Shown: piece after piece, positions 8,557-18,027 of the stretch | Layout of the letters: each line of letters starts with the position of its first letter | Position numbering within the stretch: position 1 is the stretch's first letter | Assembly: GCA_040755215.1 (NCBI GenBank) | Contig: JBFMBG010000040.1 | Span: 1 to 28,846 of the forward strand | DNA length: 28,846 nt | Direction: 5' to 3' | Source: JAIMBK01 sp040755215 | Lineage (GTDB): Bacteria > Bacillota > Desulfotomaculia > Desulfotomaculales > Nap2-2B | Translations under genes and position numbers: made by a program | The notes under the pieces: generated by a model | What the model was told of the DNA's origin: nothing | Databases searched by the model: none | What the model saw: the letters and a program-made list of their open reading frames with translations, nothing else

Positions 8557-8690
8557 AAGGCACAAAGGCACTAAGGCACAAAGGCAAAGGGGCACAATAG
8601 ATGTACCGGGAATATTTACTTTGTGCCTATTAAAAAAATCTCTGTGCTCTATTTACTTTGTGCCTTTGTGCCTGAACAACTTTGTGCCTG
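8557..8690 (+). repeat. Octamer repeats in rpoB-rpoC spacer, both orientations
   Basis: Five consecutive 8-bp units of the RRGGCACA type run from 8557 to 8596. Reverse-complement units (TGTGCCTT, TGTGCCTG, AACAACTT, TGTGCCTG) run in register from 8659 to 8690. AGGCACAAAGGCAC (8558-8571) is exactly complementary to GTGCCTTTGTGCCT (8660-8673), so the transcript could form a large stem-loop between the two cistrons. Confidence 0.85.
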
Positions 8691-8705
8691 AAAAAATGAG
8701 GGGAG

Positions 8706-11700
8706 ATGAATCCTTTGCTGGAACTCAACAACTTTGACCGGATTCGGATTGGGTTAGCATCCCCTGAGCAGATTCGCCAGTGGTCCAGCGGCGAAGTGAA
8801 GAAACCCGAAACCATCAATTACCGCACGTTAAAGCCCGAGCGCGACGGCCTTTTTTGCGAACGCATCTTTGGGCCGACCCGCGACTGGGAGTGTCATTGC
8901 GGCAAATATAAGCGCGTCCGCTATAAGGGCGTAATTTGCGACCGCTGCGGCGTCGAGGTGACCCGTTCCAAGGTGCGCCGGGAGCGCCTGGGCCACATCG
9001 AACTGGCCGCGCCCGTTTCCCACATCTGGTACTTTAAAGGAATTCCCAGCCGGATGGGGCTGTTGCTCGATATCTCGCCGCGCGCCCTGGAAAAGGTGCT
9101 CTACTTCGCCTCCTATATTGTCATCGATCCCGGGAATACAACGCTGTTGAAGAAGCAGCTGCTTACGGAAACGGAAGTGAGGGAATACCGCGAAAGATAC
9201 GGCACCGCTTTCAAGGCGATGATGGGCGCCGAGGCGATTAAGCTTTTGCTGGAGGAAATCGATCTCGATCAACTGGCCCAGGAGCTGCGCAAAGAGCTGA
9301 AGGAGGTCTCCGGCCAGCGGAAGATCCGGGCCATCCGCCGCCTGGAAGTAGTCGAAGCCTTCCGCAAGTCCCGCAACCGGCCAGAGTGGATGATTATGGA
9401 AGTGATTCCGGTTATTCCTCCCGAGTTGCGGCCCATGGTGCAACTGGACGGCGGCCGGTTCGCCACTTCCGACTTGAACGACCTTTACCGCCGGGTGATC
9501 AACCGCAACAACCGCTTAAAGCGCCTGCTTGACCTGGGCGCGCCGGACATCATCGTGCGCAACGAAAAGCGGATGCTCCAGGAGGCGGTGGACGCGCTCA
9601 TCGACAACGGCCGCCGGGGGCGTCCGGTGACCGGGCCGGGGAACCGCCCCTTGAAGTCTTTGAGCGACATGTTAAAGGGAAAGCAGGGGCGGTTCCGCCA
9701 GAATTTGCTGGGCAAGCGGGTGGATTATTCCGGCCGTTCGGTGATTGTGGTCGGCCCGGCCCTGCAGCTGCACCAGTGCGGCCTGCCCAAAGAAATGGCC
9801 CTGGAACTGTTTAAGCCTTTTGTCATGAAGCGCCTGGTGGCCAGGGGGTACGCCCACAACATCAAAAGCGCCAAGCGCATGGTGGAAAGGGTGAAGCCGG
9901 AAGTATGGGACGTGCTGGAGGAAGTGATCAGCGAACACCCGGTTTTGCTGAACCGCGCGCCCACTTTGCACCGGCTGGGGATCCAGGCCTTTGAGCCCGT
10001 GCTGGTGGAGGGCCGGGCCATCCAGATTCACCCGATGGTCTGTACGGCCTACAACGCCGACTTTGACGGCGACCAGATGGCCGTGCACGTGCCTCTTTCG
10101 GCGGAAGCCCAGGCGGAAGCCCGGCTTTTGATGCTGGCTTCCCACAACATCTTGAATCCCAAGGACGGCCGTCCCGTAACCATTCCCACCCAGGACATGG
10201 TTCTGGGGTGCTATTACCTGACCGCCCAAAAGGATGGGGTTCCGGGCGAAGGGAAAGTGTTTAAAGATCCCGAGGAAGCGATTATGGCTTATGAAAACGG
10301 CGCGTTGCATTTGCAGGCCAAAATTAAAGTCCGCCGCGACGGCTCCCTTTTGGAAACGACGGTGGGGCGGTTGCTTTTTAACGAGGTCGTTCCCCCCGAG
10401 CTCCGCTACTTGAACCAGGTTATGGATAAAAAAGGCTTGAGCGACCTGGTGGATAAATGTTACCGCAAGTTAGGTTTCAGCGCCACCGTTTCCCTTTTGG
10501 ACGGGATTAAAAAGCTGGGCTTCCAGTTTGCCACCCGCGCCGGGGTGACCATCAGCATTCAGGATATAACCATCCCGGAGGAAAAAGAAGCAATTCTCAA
10601 GGAAGCGGAAGCGCAGGTAGATACAATTGAGCAGCAGTACAGGCACGGCCTGATTACCGAGGAAGAGCGCTACCGGAAGGTAATCGGGGTGTGGACCGAA
10701 GCCACCGATAAAGTTACCGCCATGCTGGTGCAGTCCCTCAACGTGTTTAATCCCGTTTACATGATGGCCAACTCCGGGGCCCGGGGGAATATCCAGCAAA
10801 TCCGCCAGCTGGCCGGTATGCGCGGGTTGATGGCCGACCCTTCCGGCCGGATTATCGATATGCCCATTAAGGCCAGCTTCCGGGAGGGGTTGACCGTCCT
10901 GGAGTATTTTATCTCCACGCACGGGGCCCGCAAAGGCCTGGCCGATACCGCCCTGCGGACGGCCGACTCGGGTTATTTAACCCGCCGGTTGGTGGACGTG
11001 GCCCAGGACGTGATCGTCAGGGAACTCGACTGCGGCACCGCCGAAGGAATTGAAGTGGAGGAAGTAAAAGACGGCCAGGAGGTTATTGAAAAGCTGGAAA
11101 CCCGGATTACCGGCCGCCTGGCGGCGGAGGACATCGTCTGTCCGGAAACCGGCGAGGTGCTGGTGCACCGTGATGATATAATCGACGAGGATACGGCGGA
11201 AAAGATCGTCCGGGCGGGCCTCCGCAAGGTAAAGATCCGTTCCGTGCTGACCTGCCGGACCCAGTACGGGGTGTGCGCCAAATGCTACGGCCGGAACCTG
11301 GCTACGGGGCAACTGGTGGACATCGGCGAGGCGGTGGGCATCATTGCCGCCCAGTCCATCGGCGAGCCGGGTACCCAGCTCACCATGCGCACCTTCCATA
11401 CCGGCGGCGTGGCCGGCGAAGACATCACCCAGGGTCTGCCGCGCGTCGAGGAGTTGTTTGAAGCGCGCCGCCCGAAGGGGCAGGCCGTTATTTCCGAGCG
11501 CGACGGCACGGTGGAAATTCGGGAAAACCGGGGAAAAAGAGAAATCGACGTGGTCGGCCCGGACGGCGAAAGGAGCACTTACCAGGTGCCTTACGGCGCC
11601 CGCCTGAAAGTCCGGGAAGGCGATTGGGTGGACGCGGGGGACGAACTGACGGAAGGACCCATCAATCCCCACGACCTGTTGAAAATCAAAGGCGTGCAAA

Positions 11701-12179
11701 GGGTCCAGCTTTATTTGCTGCAGGAGGTCCAGCGCGTTTACCGGCTGCAGGGGGTGGAGATTAACGACAAGCACATTGAGATCATGATCCGTCAGATGCT
11801 GCGCAAGGTAAAGGTGGAGGACCCGGGCGACACCGAGCTTTTGCCGGGCGGGCTGATTGACTGCTTTGAACTGGAGGAAGAAAACAGCAAAGTGGCGGCC
11901 CTGGGGGGCCGGAAGGCTACGGCCCGGCCGTTGCTTTTGGGGATTACCAAGGCTTCTTTAGCCACTGACTCGTTCCTTTCGGCGGCTTCCTTCCAGGAAA
12001 CCACCCGGGTGCTTACGGAGGCGGCCATTAAGGGCAGGCTGGACCCCCTGCTGGGCTTAAAGGAAAATGTGATTATCGGCAAGCTTATTCCGGCCGGTAC
12101 GGGCATGAGCCGTTACCGGCACGTCCAGGTGTTTGACGGCGACAAAAGCGAAGAATATGTTGACAACGTGCTCAACTGA
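8706..12179 (+). CDS. rpoC: DNA-directed RNA polymerase beta' subunit
   Basis: Catalytic beta' subunit of RNA polymerase, 1157 residues. The N-terminal zinc ribbon has Cys63, Cys65, Cys78 and Cys81. The catalytic NADFDGD loop is at residues 450-456, with the three magnesium-binding aspartates at 452, 454 and 456. The second zinc site is formed by Cys776, Cys850, Cys857 and Cys860. The trigger-loop/bridge region is recognisable (MANSGARGNIQQIRQLAGMRG; SFREGLTVLEYFISTHGARKGLADTA; note these are adjacent family motifs). ATG 8706 is preceded by GAGGGGAG. The gene is followed by a small L7Ae-family gene, as in many Firmicutes. Confidence 0.99.
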   Translation: MNPLLELNNFDRIRIGLASPEQIRQWSSGEVKKPETINYRTLKPERDGLFCERIFGPTRDWECHCGKYKRVRYKGVICDRCGVEVTRSKVRRERLGHIELAAPVSHIWYFKGIPSRMGLLLDISPRALEKVLYFASYIVIDPGNTTLLKKQLLTETEVREYRERYGTAFKAMMGAEAIKLLLEEIDLDQLAQELRKELKEVSGQRKIRAIRRLEVVEAFRKSRNRPEWMIMEVIPVIPPELRPMVQLDGGRFATSDLNDLYRRVINRNNRLKRLLDLGAPDIIVRNEKRMLQEAVDALIDNGRRGRPVTGPGNRPLKSLSDMLKGKQGRFRQNLLGKRVDYSGRSVIVVGPALQLHQCGLPKEMALELFKPFVMKRLVARGYAHNIKSAKRMVERVKPEVWDVLEEVISEHPVLLNRAPTLHRLGIQAFEPVLVEGRAIQIHPMVCTAYNADFDGDQMAVHVPLSAEAQAEARLLMLASHNILNPKDGRPVTIPTQDMVLGCYYLTAQKDGVPGEGKVFKDPEEAIMAYENGALHLQAKIKVRRDGSLLETTVGRLLFNEVVPPELRYLNQVMDKKGLSDLVDKCYRKLGFSATVSLLDGIKKLGFQFATRAGVTISIQDITIPEEKEAILKEAEAQVDTIEQQYRHGLITEEERYRKVIGVWTEATDKVTAMLVQSLNVFNPVYMMANSGARGNIQQIRQLAGMRGLMADPSGRIIDMPIKASFREGLTVLEYFISTHGARKGLADTALRTADSGYLTRRLVDVAQDVIVRELDCGTAEGIEVEEVKDGQEVIEKLETRITGRLAAEDIVCPETGEVLVHRDDIIDEDTAEKIVRAGLRKVKIRSVLTCRTQYGVCAKCYGRNLATGQLVDIGEAVGIIAAQSIGEPGTQLTMRTFHTGGVAGEDITQGLPRVEELFEARRPKGQAVISERDGTVEIRENRGKREIDVVGPDGERSTYQVPYGARLKVREGDWVDAGDELTEGPINPHDLLKIKGVQRVQLYLLQEVQRVYRLQGVEINDKHIEIMIRQMLRKVKVEDPGDTELLPGGLIDCFELEEENSKVAALGGRKATARPLLLGITKASLATDSFLSAASFQETTRVLTEAAIKGRLDPLLGLKENVIIGKLIPAGTGMSRYRHVQVFDGDKSEEYVDNVLN

Positions 12180-12200
12180 TGATAACATATTCAAGTGTGT

Positions 12201-12214
12201 CTTGCCCAGGCAAG
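12201..12214 (+). promoter_or_regulatory. Small hairpin abutting the L7Ae-gene ribosome binding site
   Basis: CTTGCC (12201-12206) and GGCAAG (12209-12214) are perfect complements with a two-base gap, so in RNA the stem would open at its tip. The 3' arm touches the GGAGGAGG ribosome binding site at 12214-12221. This is a possible site of translational control, without further support. Confidence 0.35.
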
Positions 12215-12224
12215 GAGGAGGTAT

Positions 12225-12476
12225 ATGCCTTTAGCGCGTTTGTCCGCGGCCCGGAAAAAAACCGTCGGCTCTAAGCAGACCTTAAAAGCCATTCAGCGCG
12301 GCGAAGCGAAGGCGGTTTACCTTGCCCGCGACGCCGAAAAACACGTTACCGAGCCCCTCCGGCAGGCGTGTATCGATAATAACATAGCGGTCGTTGAAGT
12401 GGATTCCATGCGTTTATTGGGAAAAACCTGCGGCATAAACGTGGGCTGCGCCTCGGCGGCCATAATTGAAGATTAA
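12225..12476 (+). CDS. rplGB: L7Ae-family ribosomal/kink-turn-binding protein (YbxF-like)
   Basis: The 83-residue protein belongs to the L7Ae/L30e/S12e/Gadd45 family, whose Bacillus members YbxF and YlxQ bind kink-turn RNAs. Visible features are the TLKAIQRGEAKAVYLARDAEKHVTEPL segment, the central DNNIAVVEVDSMRLLGKTCGINVGCASAAII and the expected short length. ATG 12225 has a strong AGGAGGAGGT just upstream; an earlier in-frame start at 12195 would overlap that site. It lies between rpoC and rpsL, its standard place in Firmicutes. The exact cellular role of this family member is not settled. Confidence 0.9.
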   Translation: MPLARLSAARKKTVGSKQTLKAIQRGEAKAVYLARDAEKHVTEPLRQACIDNNIAVVEVDSMRLLGKTCGINVGCASAAIIED

Positions 12477-12504
12477 AGTGATTGAAGGGGGTGGCACTTA
12501 AAAG

Positions 12505-12879
12505 ATGCCGACAATCAGCCAGCTTGTGCGCGAGGGCCGGGAAGCGGTGTTTAAGAAATCTTCGGCGCCGGCTCTCCAGGGGTGCCCGCAGCGAAGAGGC
12601 GTCTGCACCAGGGTTTATACGACGACCCCCAAGAAACCGAATTCAGCCCTGCGGAAAGTAGCGCGGGTGCGGTTGACCAACGGGATCGAGGTTACCTCCT
12701 ACATCCCGGGGATCGGGCACAATTTGCAGGAGCACTCGGTGGTGCTGGTGCGCGGCGGGCGCGTGAAAGATCTTCCCGGAGTGCGGTACCACATTGTCCG
12801 GGGCGCCCTGGATTCCGCGGGGGTGCAAAACCGGCACCGGGGGCGTTCCAAATACGGAGCCAAACGGCCTAAAAGGTAA
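12505..12879 (+). CDS. rpsL: 30S ribosomal protein S12
   Basis: S12 lies at the decoding center and affects accuracy and streptomycin binding. The 124-residue protein has PKKPNSALRKVARV and GRVKDLPGVRYHIVRG, where streptomycin-resistance changes occur. Both lysines are the wild-type residue, so the sequence looks streptomycin-sensitive at these positions. The C-terminus NRHRGRSKYGAKRPKR is typical. ATG 12505 follows GAAGGGGGTGG. It begins the str-type group rpsL-rpsG-fusA-tuf. No separate promoter is evident in the short spacer after the L7Ae gene. Confidence 0.98.
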   Translation: MPTISQLVREGREAVFKKSSAPALQGCPQRRGVCTRVYTTTPKKPNSALRKVARVRLTNGIEVTSYIPGIGHNLQEHSVVLVRGGRVKDLPGVRYHIVRGALDSAGVQNRHRGRSKYGAKRPKR

Positions 12880-12915
12880 TGATAATGGTTATACTTAAGA
12901 AAAGGGGGGATAGGT

Positions 12916-13386
12916 TTGCCCAGAAGAGGCAGGGTGCCGAAAAGGGAGGTTCCGGCGGACCCGGTTTACAACAGTAAAGTAGTGACCAAACTGATCAACC
13001 AGGTAATGCTGAAAGGCAAAAAAAGCATCGCGGAAAAAATATGCTACGGGGCATTTGACATTATCCGGGATAAGACGGGCAAAAACCCGCTGGAGGTTTT
13101 TGAAACGGCCTTAAAAAACGTTATGCCGGTATTGGAGGTAAAGGCGCGGCGCGTCGGTGGCGCCAACTACCAGGTTCCCGTGGAAGTCCGGCCGGAGCGC
13201 CGGCAGACGCTGGGAATCAGGTGGCTTACCCAGTACGCCCGGGATCGCGGCGGCAAGAGCATGCAAGAAAAACTGGCGGCCGAAATCCTGGATGCCGCCG
13301 GGAACACCGGAGGCGCCGTGAAGAAAAAAGAAGACACCCACAGGATGGCCGAAGCAAACAAAGCCTTTGCCCATTACCGGTGGTAA
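12916..13386 (+). CDS. rpsG: 30S ribosomal protein S7
   Basis: S7 nucleates assembly of the 30S head and in enterobacteria represses the str operon. The 156-residue protein starts MPRRGRVPKREVPADPVYNSKVVTKLINQVM and carries GGANYQVPVEVRPERRQTLGIRWL and the C-terminal KKKEDTHRMAEANKAFAHYRW. The start codon is TTG 12916, placed 6-7 bases after the strong AAAGGGGGGA; no ATG or GTG nearby fits the family N-terminus. Confidence 0.98.
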   Translation: MPRRGRVPKREVPADPVYNSKVVTKLINQVMLKGKKSIAEKICYGAFDIIRDKTGKNPLEVFETALKNVMPVLEVKARRVGGANYQVPVEVRPERRQTLGIRWLTQYARDRGGKSMQEKLAAEILDAAGNTGGAVKKKEDTHRMAEANKAFAHYRW

Positions 13387-13411
13387 GGCATAAATAAAGA
13401 AGGAGCTGAAA

Positions 13412-15517
13412 TTGACGGTGGCACGGCAATTTTCTTTAGACAAAACACGCAATATCGGGATCATGGCGCATATCGATGCCGGTAAGACCACCACTACCGA
13501 ACGGATTTTGTATTACACCGGAAGAGTGCACAAAATGGGCGAAGTGCACGACGGCGCATCTACCATGGACTGGATGGTCCAGGAGCAGGAGCGCGGCATC
13601 ACCATCACCAGCGCCGCGACTACCTGTCACTGGCGCGATCACCGGATCAACATTATCGACACGCCCGGGCACGTGGACTTTACAGTAGAGGTAGAACGCT
13701 CATTGCGTGTCCTTGACGGGGCGGTTGCCATCTTCTGTTCGGTGGGGGGTGTAGAACCGCAGTCGGAAACTGTCTGGCGCCAGGCCGATAAGTACAGGGT
13801 TCCCCGGGTGGCCTACGTCAATAAGATGGACCGCGTGGGTGCCGACTTTTTCCGGTGCCTGGACATGATCCGGGAGCGGCTGGGGGCAAACCCGGTGGCG
13901 GTTCAGCTTCCCCTGGGCAAGGAGGAGGCTTTTGCCGGCGTAATAGATTTGATCCGGCAAAAAGCAATTATTTATCTTGATGAGCTGGGAACCCAAATGG
14001 AAGATCGGGAAATTCCCCCCGACGCAGCCGGACTGGCGGCCGCATACCGGGAAAAGCTGTGTGAGGCGGCCGCTGAACAGGATGAAGAATTAATGCTTAA
14101 ATACCTGGAAGGCGAGGAATTGACCGCCGAAGAAGTAAAAAGGGCGCTGCGCAAGGCGACCCTGGCGGGGAAGGCGGTTCCCGTCCTGTGCGGATCTTCG
14201 TTTAAAAATAAAGGTGTGCAGCCGCTTTTGGACGCCATTGTCGATTACCTTCCCGCGCCGACGGATATTCCCGCCGTCCGGGGGATCAACCCCGCCAGCG
14301 GGGAAGAGGAGCAGCGGAAGGCCGGCGACGAGGAACCTTTTGCCGCCCTTGCCTTTAAAATTATGACCGATCCGTATGTTGGCAAACTTACATATATCAG
14401 GGTTTATTCGGGTAAGCTAGCCAGTGGATCGTATATCTACAACCCGGCAAAAGACCAGCGCGAGCGGGTGGGGCGGATTCTGCGGATGCACGCCAACCAC
14501 CGCGAAGATATCGACGCGGTTTACGCCGGCGACATAGCCGCCGTAGTGGGCCTGCGCAAAACGGTTACCGGGGACACCCTGTGCGCCGAAGAACACCCGA
14601 TTTTGCTGGAACCCATGGAGTTTCCCGAACCCGTTATCTCCGTGGCCATCGAGCCGAAAACCACGGCCGACCAGGATAAAATGGGCGTGGCGCTGGCCAA
14701 GCTGGCCGAAGAGGACCCGACGTTCCGCCTGCACACGGACCGGGAGACCGGCCAGACCATTATTTCGGGAATGGGCGAACTTCATTTGGAGATTATTGTC
14801 GACCGGCTGCTGCGGGAATTTAAGGTGGAAGCCAATATCGGGCGGCCCCAGGTGGCCTATAAAGAAACCGTTTCCCTGCCGGCGCGCGCGGAAGGCAAGT
14901 ATATCCGCCAGACGGGCGGGCGCGGCCAGTACGGGCACGTGGTTTTGGAAATTGCGCCGGTTGAGCGCGGCGGGGGCTTTGCGTTCGTCAATAAGATTGT
15001 CGGCGGCGTGGTCCCCAAAGAATACATCGGCGCCGTGGAGTCCGGGGTGCGCGAAGCGATGGAAACCGGCGTGCTGGCCGGCTACCCGGTAACGGACGTG
15101 GTCGTCAGCATCGTGGACGGATCCTACCACGAAGTGGATTCCTCCGACGTGGCTTTTAAAATCGCGGGCGCCATCGGTTTTAGGAACGCCGCCCAAAAGG
15201 CCAGGCCGGTGCTCTTAGAGCCGGTCATGAAGATAGAAGTAGTGGTGTTGGAAGAATATATGGGAGACGTCATCGGCGACCTCAACGCCCGCCGGGGACG
15301 GATCGAGGACCTGGAATCCCGGGGAGAAAGCCGCGTCATTCACGGCTACGTTCCCCTGGCCGAGATGTTCGGCTACGCGACCGAACTGCGCTCCCGCACC
15401 CAGGGGCGGGGCACCTACACAATGCAATTCAGCCACTACGAAGAAGTGCCCCAGCCCATTGCCCGGGCGATCATCGCCCGGCGCGGCGGCAGCCTGGAAC
15501 TGGCGGGGAACGGCTAA
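13412..15517 (+). CDS. fusA: Elongation factor G
   Basis: EF-G is the GTPase that drives translocation and, with RRF, ribosome recycling. The protein is 701 residues. G-domain motifs are AHIDAGKTT (19-27), DTPGH (83-87, with the catalytic His87) and NKMD (137-140). The later domains include SGMGELHLEIIVDRLLREF and the C-terminal GDVIGDLNARRGRIE. The start is TTG 13412, with AAGGAG at 13400-13405; an in-frame GTG at 13418 is a weaker alternative. It follows rpsG by 25 bases and precedes the second tuf. A copy of the GACGTC-rich repeat starts two bases after its stop. Confidence 0.99.
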   Translation: MTVARQFSLDKTRNIGIMAHIDAGKTTTTERILYYTGRVHKMGEVHDGASTMDWMVQEQERGITITSAATTCHWRDHRINIIDTPGHVDFTVEVERSLRVLDGAVAIFCSVGGVEPQSETVWRQADKYRVPRVAYVNKMDRVGADFFRCLDMIRERLGANPVAVQLPLGKEEAFAGVIDLIRQKAIIYLDELGTQMEDREIPPDAAGLAAAYREKLCEAAAEQDEELMLKYLEGEELTAEEVKRALRKATLAGKAVPVLCGSSFKNKGVQPLLDAIVDYLPAPTDIPAVRGINPASGEEEQRKAGDEEPFAALAFKIMTDPYVGKLTYIRVYSGKLASGSYIYNPAKDQRERVGRILRMHANHREDIDAVYAGDIAAVVGLRKTVTGDTLCAEEHPILLEPMEFPEPVISVAIEPKTTADQDKMGVALAKLAEEDPTFRLHTDRETGQTIISGMGELHLEIIVDRLLREFKVEANIGRPQVAYKETVSLPARAEGKYIRQTGGRGQYGHVVLEIAPVERGGGFAFVNKIVGGVVPKEYIGAVESGVREAMETGVLAGYPVTDVVVSIVDGSYHEVDSSDVAFKIAGAIGFRNAAQKARPVLLEPVMKIEVVVLEEYMGDVIGDLNARRGRIEDLESRGESRVIHGYVPLAEMFGYATELRSRTQGRGTYTMQFSHYEEVPQPIARAIIARRGGSLELAGNG

Positions 15518-15518
15518 A

Positions 15519-15547
15519 TCGGTCGTCGGAAGTCGGACGTCGGAAAA
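15519..15547 (+). repeat. GACGTC-rich dispersed repeat, copy 1 (fusA-tuf)
   Basis: TCGGTCGTCGG followed by AAGTCGGACGTCGGAAAA begins directly after the fusA stop. It matches copy 4 at 23901-23935 in the same orientation, and copies 2 and 3 (16886-16920, 20824-20859) as reverse complement. Confidence 0.75.
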
Positions 15548-15615
15548 TAGCCTTAGAAGGTTTTCCCTGTAAAGGGATATGAAGGATGAAGATCTTTTAA
15601 GAAAGGAGAATTTCC

Positions 15616-16818
<1,203 letters not shown>

Positions 16819-16837
16819 TTTTAGTTCTCTGGGGCAA

Positions 16838-16857
16838 GCGCCGGGTGGGCCCGGTGC
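16838..16857 (+). other. GC-rich hairpin after second tuf
   Basis: GCGCCGGG (16838-16845) pairs with CCCGGTGC (16850-16857) over 8 bp, with one G-U and a TGGG loop. No T-run follows, so it looks like an mRNA processing or 3'-end-protecting hairpin, not an intrinsic terminator. I see no convincing promoter before rpsJ, so read-through into the S10 cluster is likely. Confidence 0.55.
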
Positions 16858-16885
16858 GTCAGCCGATTCCGGCGTAAGCAATTAT

Positions 16886-16920
16886 CCGGCGTCCGACGTC
16901 TGACGACCGACGACCGACAA
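16886..16920 (-). repeat. GACGTC-rich dispersed repeat, copy 2 (tuf-rpsJ)
   Basis: CGTCCGACGTCTGACGAC followed by CGACGACCGAC ends directly before the AAAGGAGG ribosome binding site of rpsJ. It shares about 30 nearly identical bases with copy 3 before rpsC, and is the reverse complement of copies 1 and 4. Confidence 0.8.
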
Positions 16921-16932
16921 AGGAGGTAGGCC

Positions 16933-17241
16933 ATGAAAAGTCAAAAAATCAGAATCCGGCTGAAGGCCTTTGATCACCAGTCCCTGGATCAATCGGCCCA
17001 AAAGATAGTCGAAACGGCAAAAAGAACGGGCGCCAGCGTGGCCGGCCCCATTCCCTTGCCGACGGAAAAAAACATTTACACTATTTTGCGTTCTCCCCAT
17101 AAAGACAAGGATTCCCGGGAGCAGTTTGAATTGCGCACGCACAAGCGTTTGATCGATATTCTCGACCCTACGCCGAAGACGGTGGACGCCCTGATGCGCC
17201 TGGACTTGCCGGCCGGCGTAGATATCGAAATTAAGTTGTAA
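16933..17241 (+). CDS. rpsJ: 30S ribosomal protein S10
   Basis: S10 is a 30S head protein that, as NusE, also joins NusB and NusG in transcription complexes. At 102 residues it is full length: QKIRIRLKAFDHQSLDQSAQKIVETAKRTGA, the loop GPIPLPTEKNIYTILRSPHKDKDSREQFE, and the conserved C-terminus LDLPAGVDIEIKL. ATG 16933 is preceded by AAAGGAGGTAGG. It opens the S10 cluster. Confidence 0.98.
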   Translation: MKSQKIRIRLKAFDHQSLDQSAQKIVETAKRTGASVAGPIPLPTEKNIYTILRSPHKDKDSREQFELRTHKRLIDILDPTPKTVDALMRLDLPAGVDIEIKL

Positions 17242-17360
17242 GTGGTTAGTGGTTGGTGATGATAGATCGGGTCAAGTGGTGTTTGATTCAACTGGGGCGG
17301 TCGAGTGCGCGACTGCTTGAATTAAGAATCCCCACCACCCACCACCCACCACCCACGACC
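17242..17360 (+). repeat. Inverted heptamer repeats forming a long hairpin (rpsJ-rplC)
   Basis: Heptamers GTGGTTA, GTGGTTG and GTGATGA (17242-17262) face CCCACCA three times and CCCACGA once (17331-17358), which are partly complementary. Inside, ATTCAA (17286-17291) pairs with TTGAAT (17317-17322), and CGGTCG (17298-17303) with CGACTG (17310-17315, one G-U). The whole 135-base spacer can thus fold as one extended stem-loop ending at the rplC ribosome binding site. Confidence 0.7.
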
Positions 17361-17376
17361 AAAAGGAGGTTTACAC

Positions 17377-18021
17377 GTGCCGAAAGGTATTCTGGGCAGA
17401 AAAGTGGGCATGACGCAGCTTTTTACCGATACCGGGGTAGCCGTCCCGGTTACGGTAATCAAGGCGGGCCCGTGTGTGGTGGTAGATAAAAAAACCGCCG
17501 GGCGGAACGGATATACCGCCATCCAGCTGGGCTTTGAAGAAGCCAAGGAATTTCGTGTGAATAAACCCCTCAAGGGTCATTTTGCCAGGGCGGGCGTAAA
17601 GCCCATGCGCATTTTAAGGGAAATAAGGGTGGAGAACCCGGATATCTACGAAATCGGGCAGCAAATCAAAGCGGACATTTTTCAGCCGGGAGAAAAGGTA
17701 GACGTTGTCGGCACGTCGAAAGGGCGCGGCTTTGCCGGCGGGATCAAGCGGCACGGTTTCAAGCGCGGCCCGATGGCCCACGGCTCCAAGTATCACCGGC
17801 GCCCCGGCGCCCTGGCCGCCAAAGGCCCGGCGCGTGTTTTTAAAGGCCGGAAGCTGCCGGGTCGTTACGGAACAGAAAGAGTTACCGCCCTGAATCTGGA
17901 AGTGGTCCGGGTGGACCCGGAGAAAGATCTTTTGGCCGTTAAAGGGGCCGTCCCGGGACCGCGCGGCGGCCTTGTCTTAGTCAAGAACAGCGTCAAGGCC
18001 CGGGACCACAAGAAAGGATGA
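17377..18021 (+). CDS. rplC: 50S ribosomal protein L3
   Basis: L3 is an early assembly protein whose long loop reaches near the peptidyl transferase center. The 214-residue protein begins PKGILGRKVGMTQLF and has the GTSKGRGFAGGIKRHGF and GPMAHGSKYHRRPGA segments of the central extension. The start is GTG 17377, eight bases after AAAAGGAGGT. It is six bases from rplD, so the two are very likely coupled. Confidence 0.98.
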   Translation: MPKGILGRKVGMTQLFTDTGVAVPVTVIKAGPCVVVDKKTAGRNGYTAIQLGFEEAKEFRVNKPLKGHFARAGVKPMRILREIRVENPDIYEIGQQIKADIFQPGEKVDVVGTSKGRGFAGGIKRHGFKRGPMAHGSKYHRRPGALAAKGPARVFKGRKLPGRYGTERVTALNLEVVRVDPEKDLLAVKGAVPGPRGGLVLVKNSVKARDHKKG

Positions 18022-18027
18022 ACTGAC

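Noticed and set aside
16838..16857. Intrinsic terminator between tuf and rpsJ
   Set aside because: The hairpin is strong but no T-run follows it, and no promoter for rpsJ can be seen.
17242..17360. CRISPR array in the repeat-rich spacers
   Set aside because: Repeats are 7-8 bases in direct tandem without 30-base spacers, and no cas genes are present.
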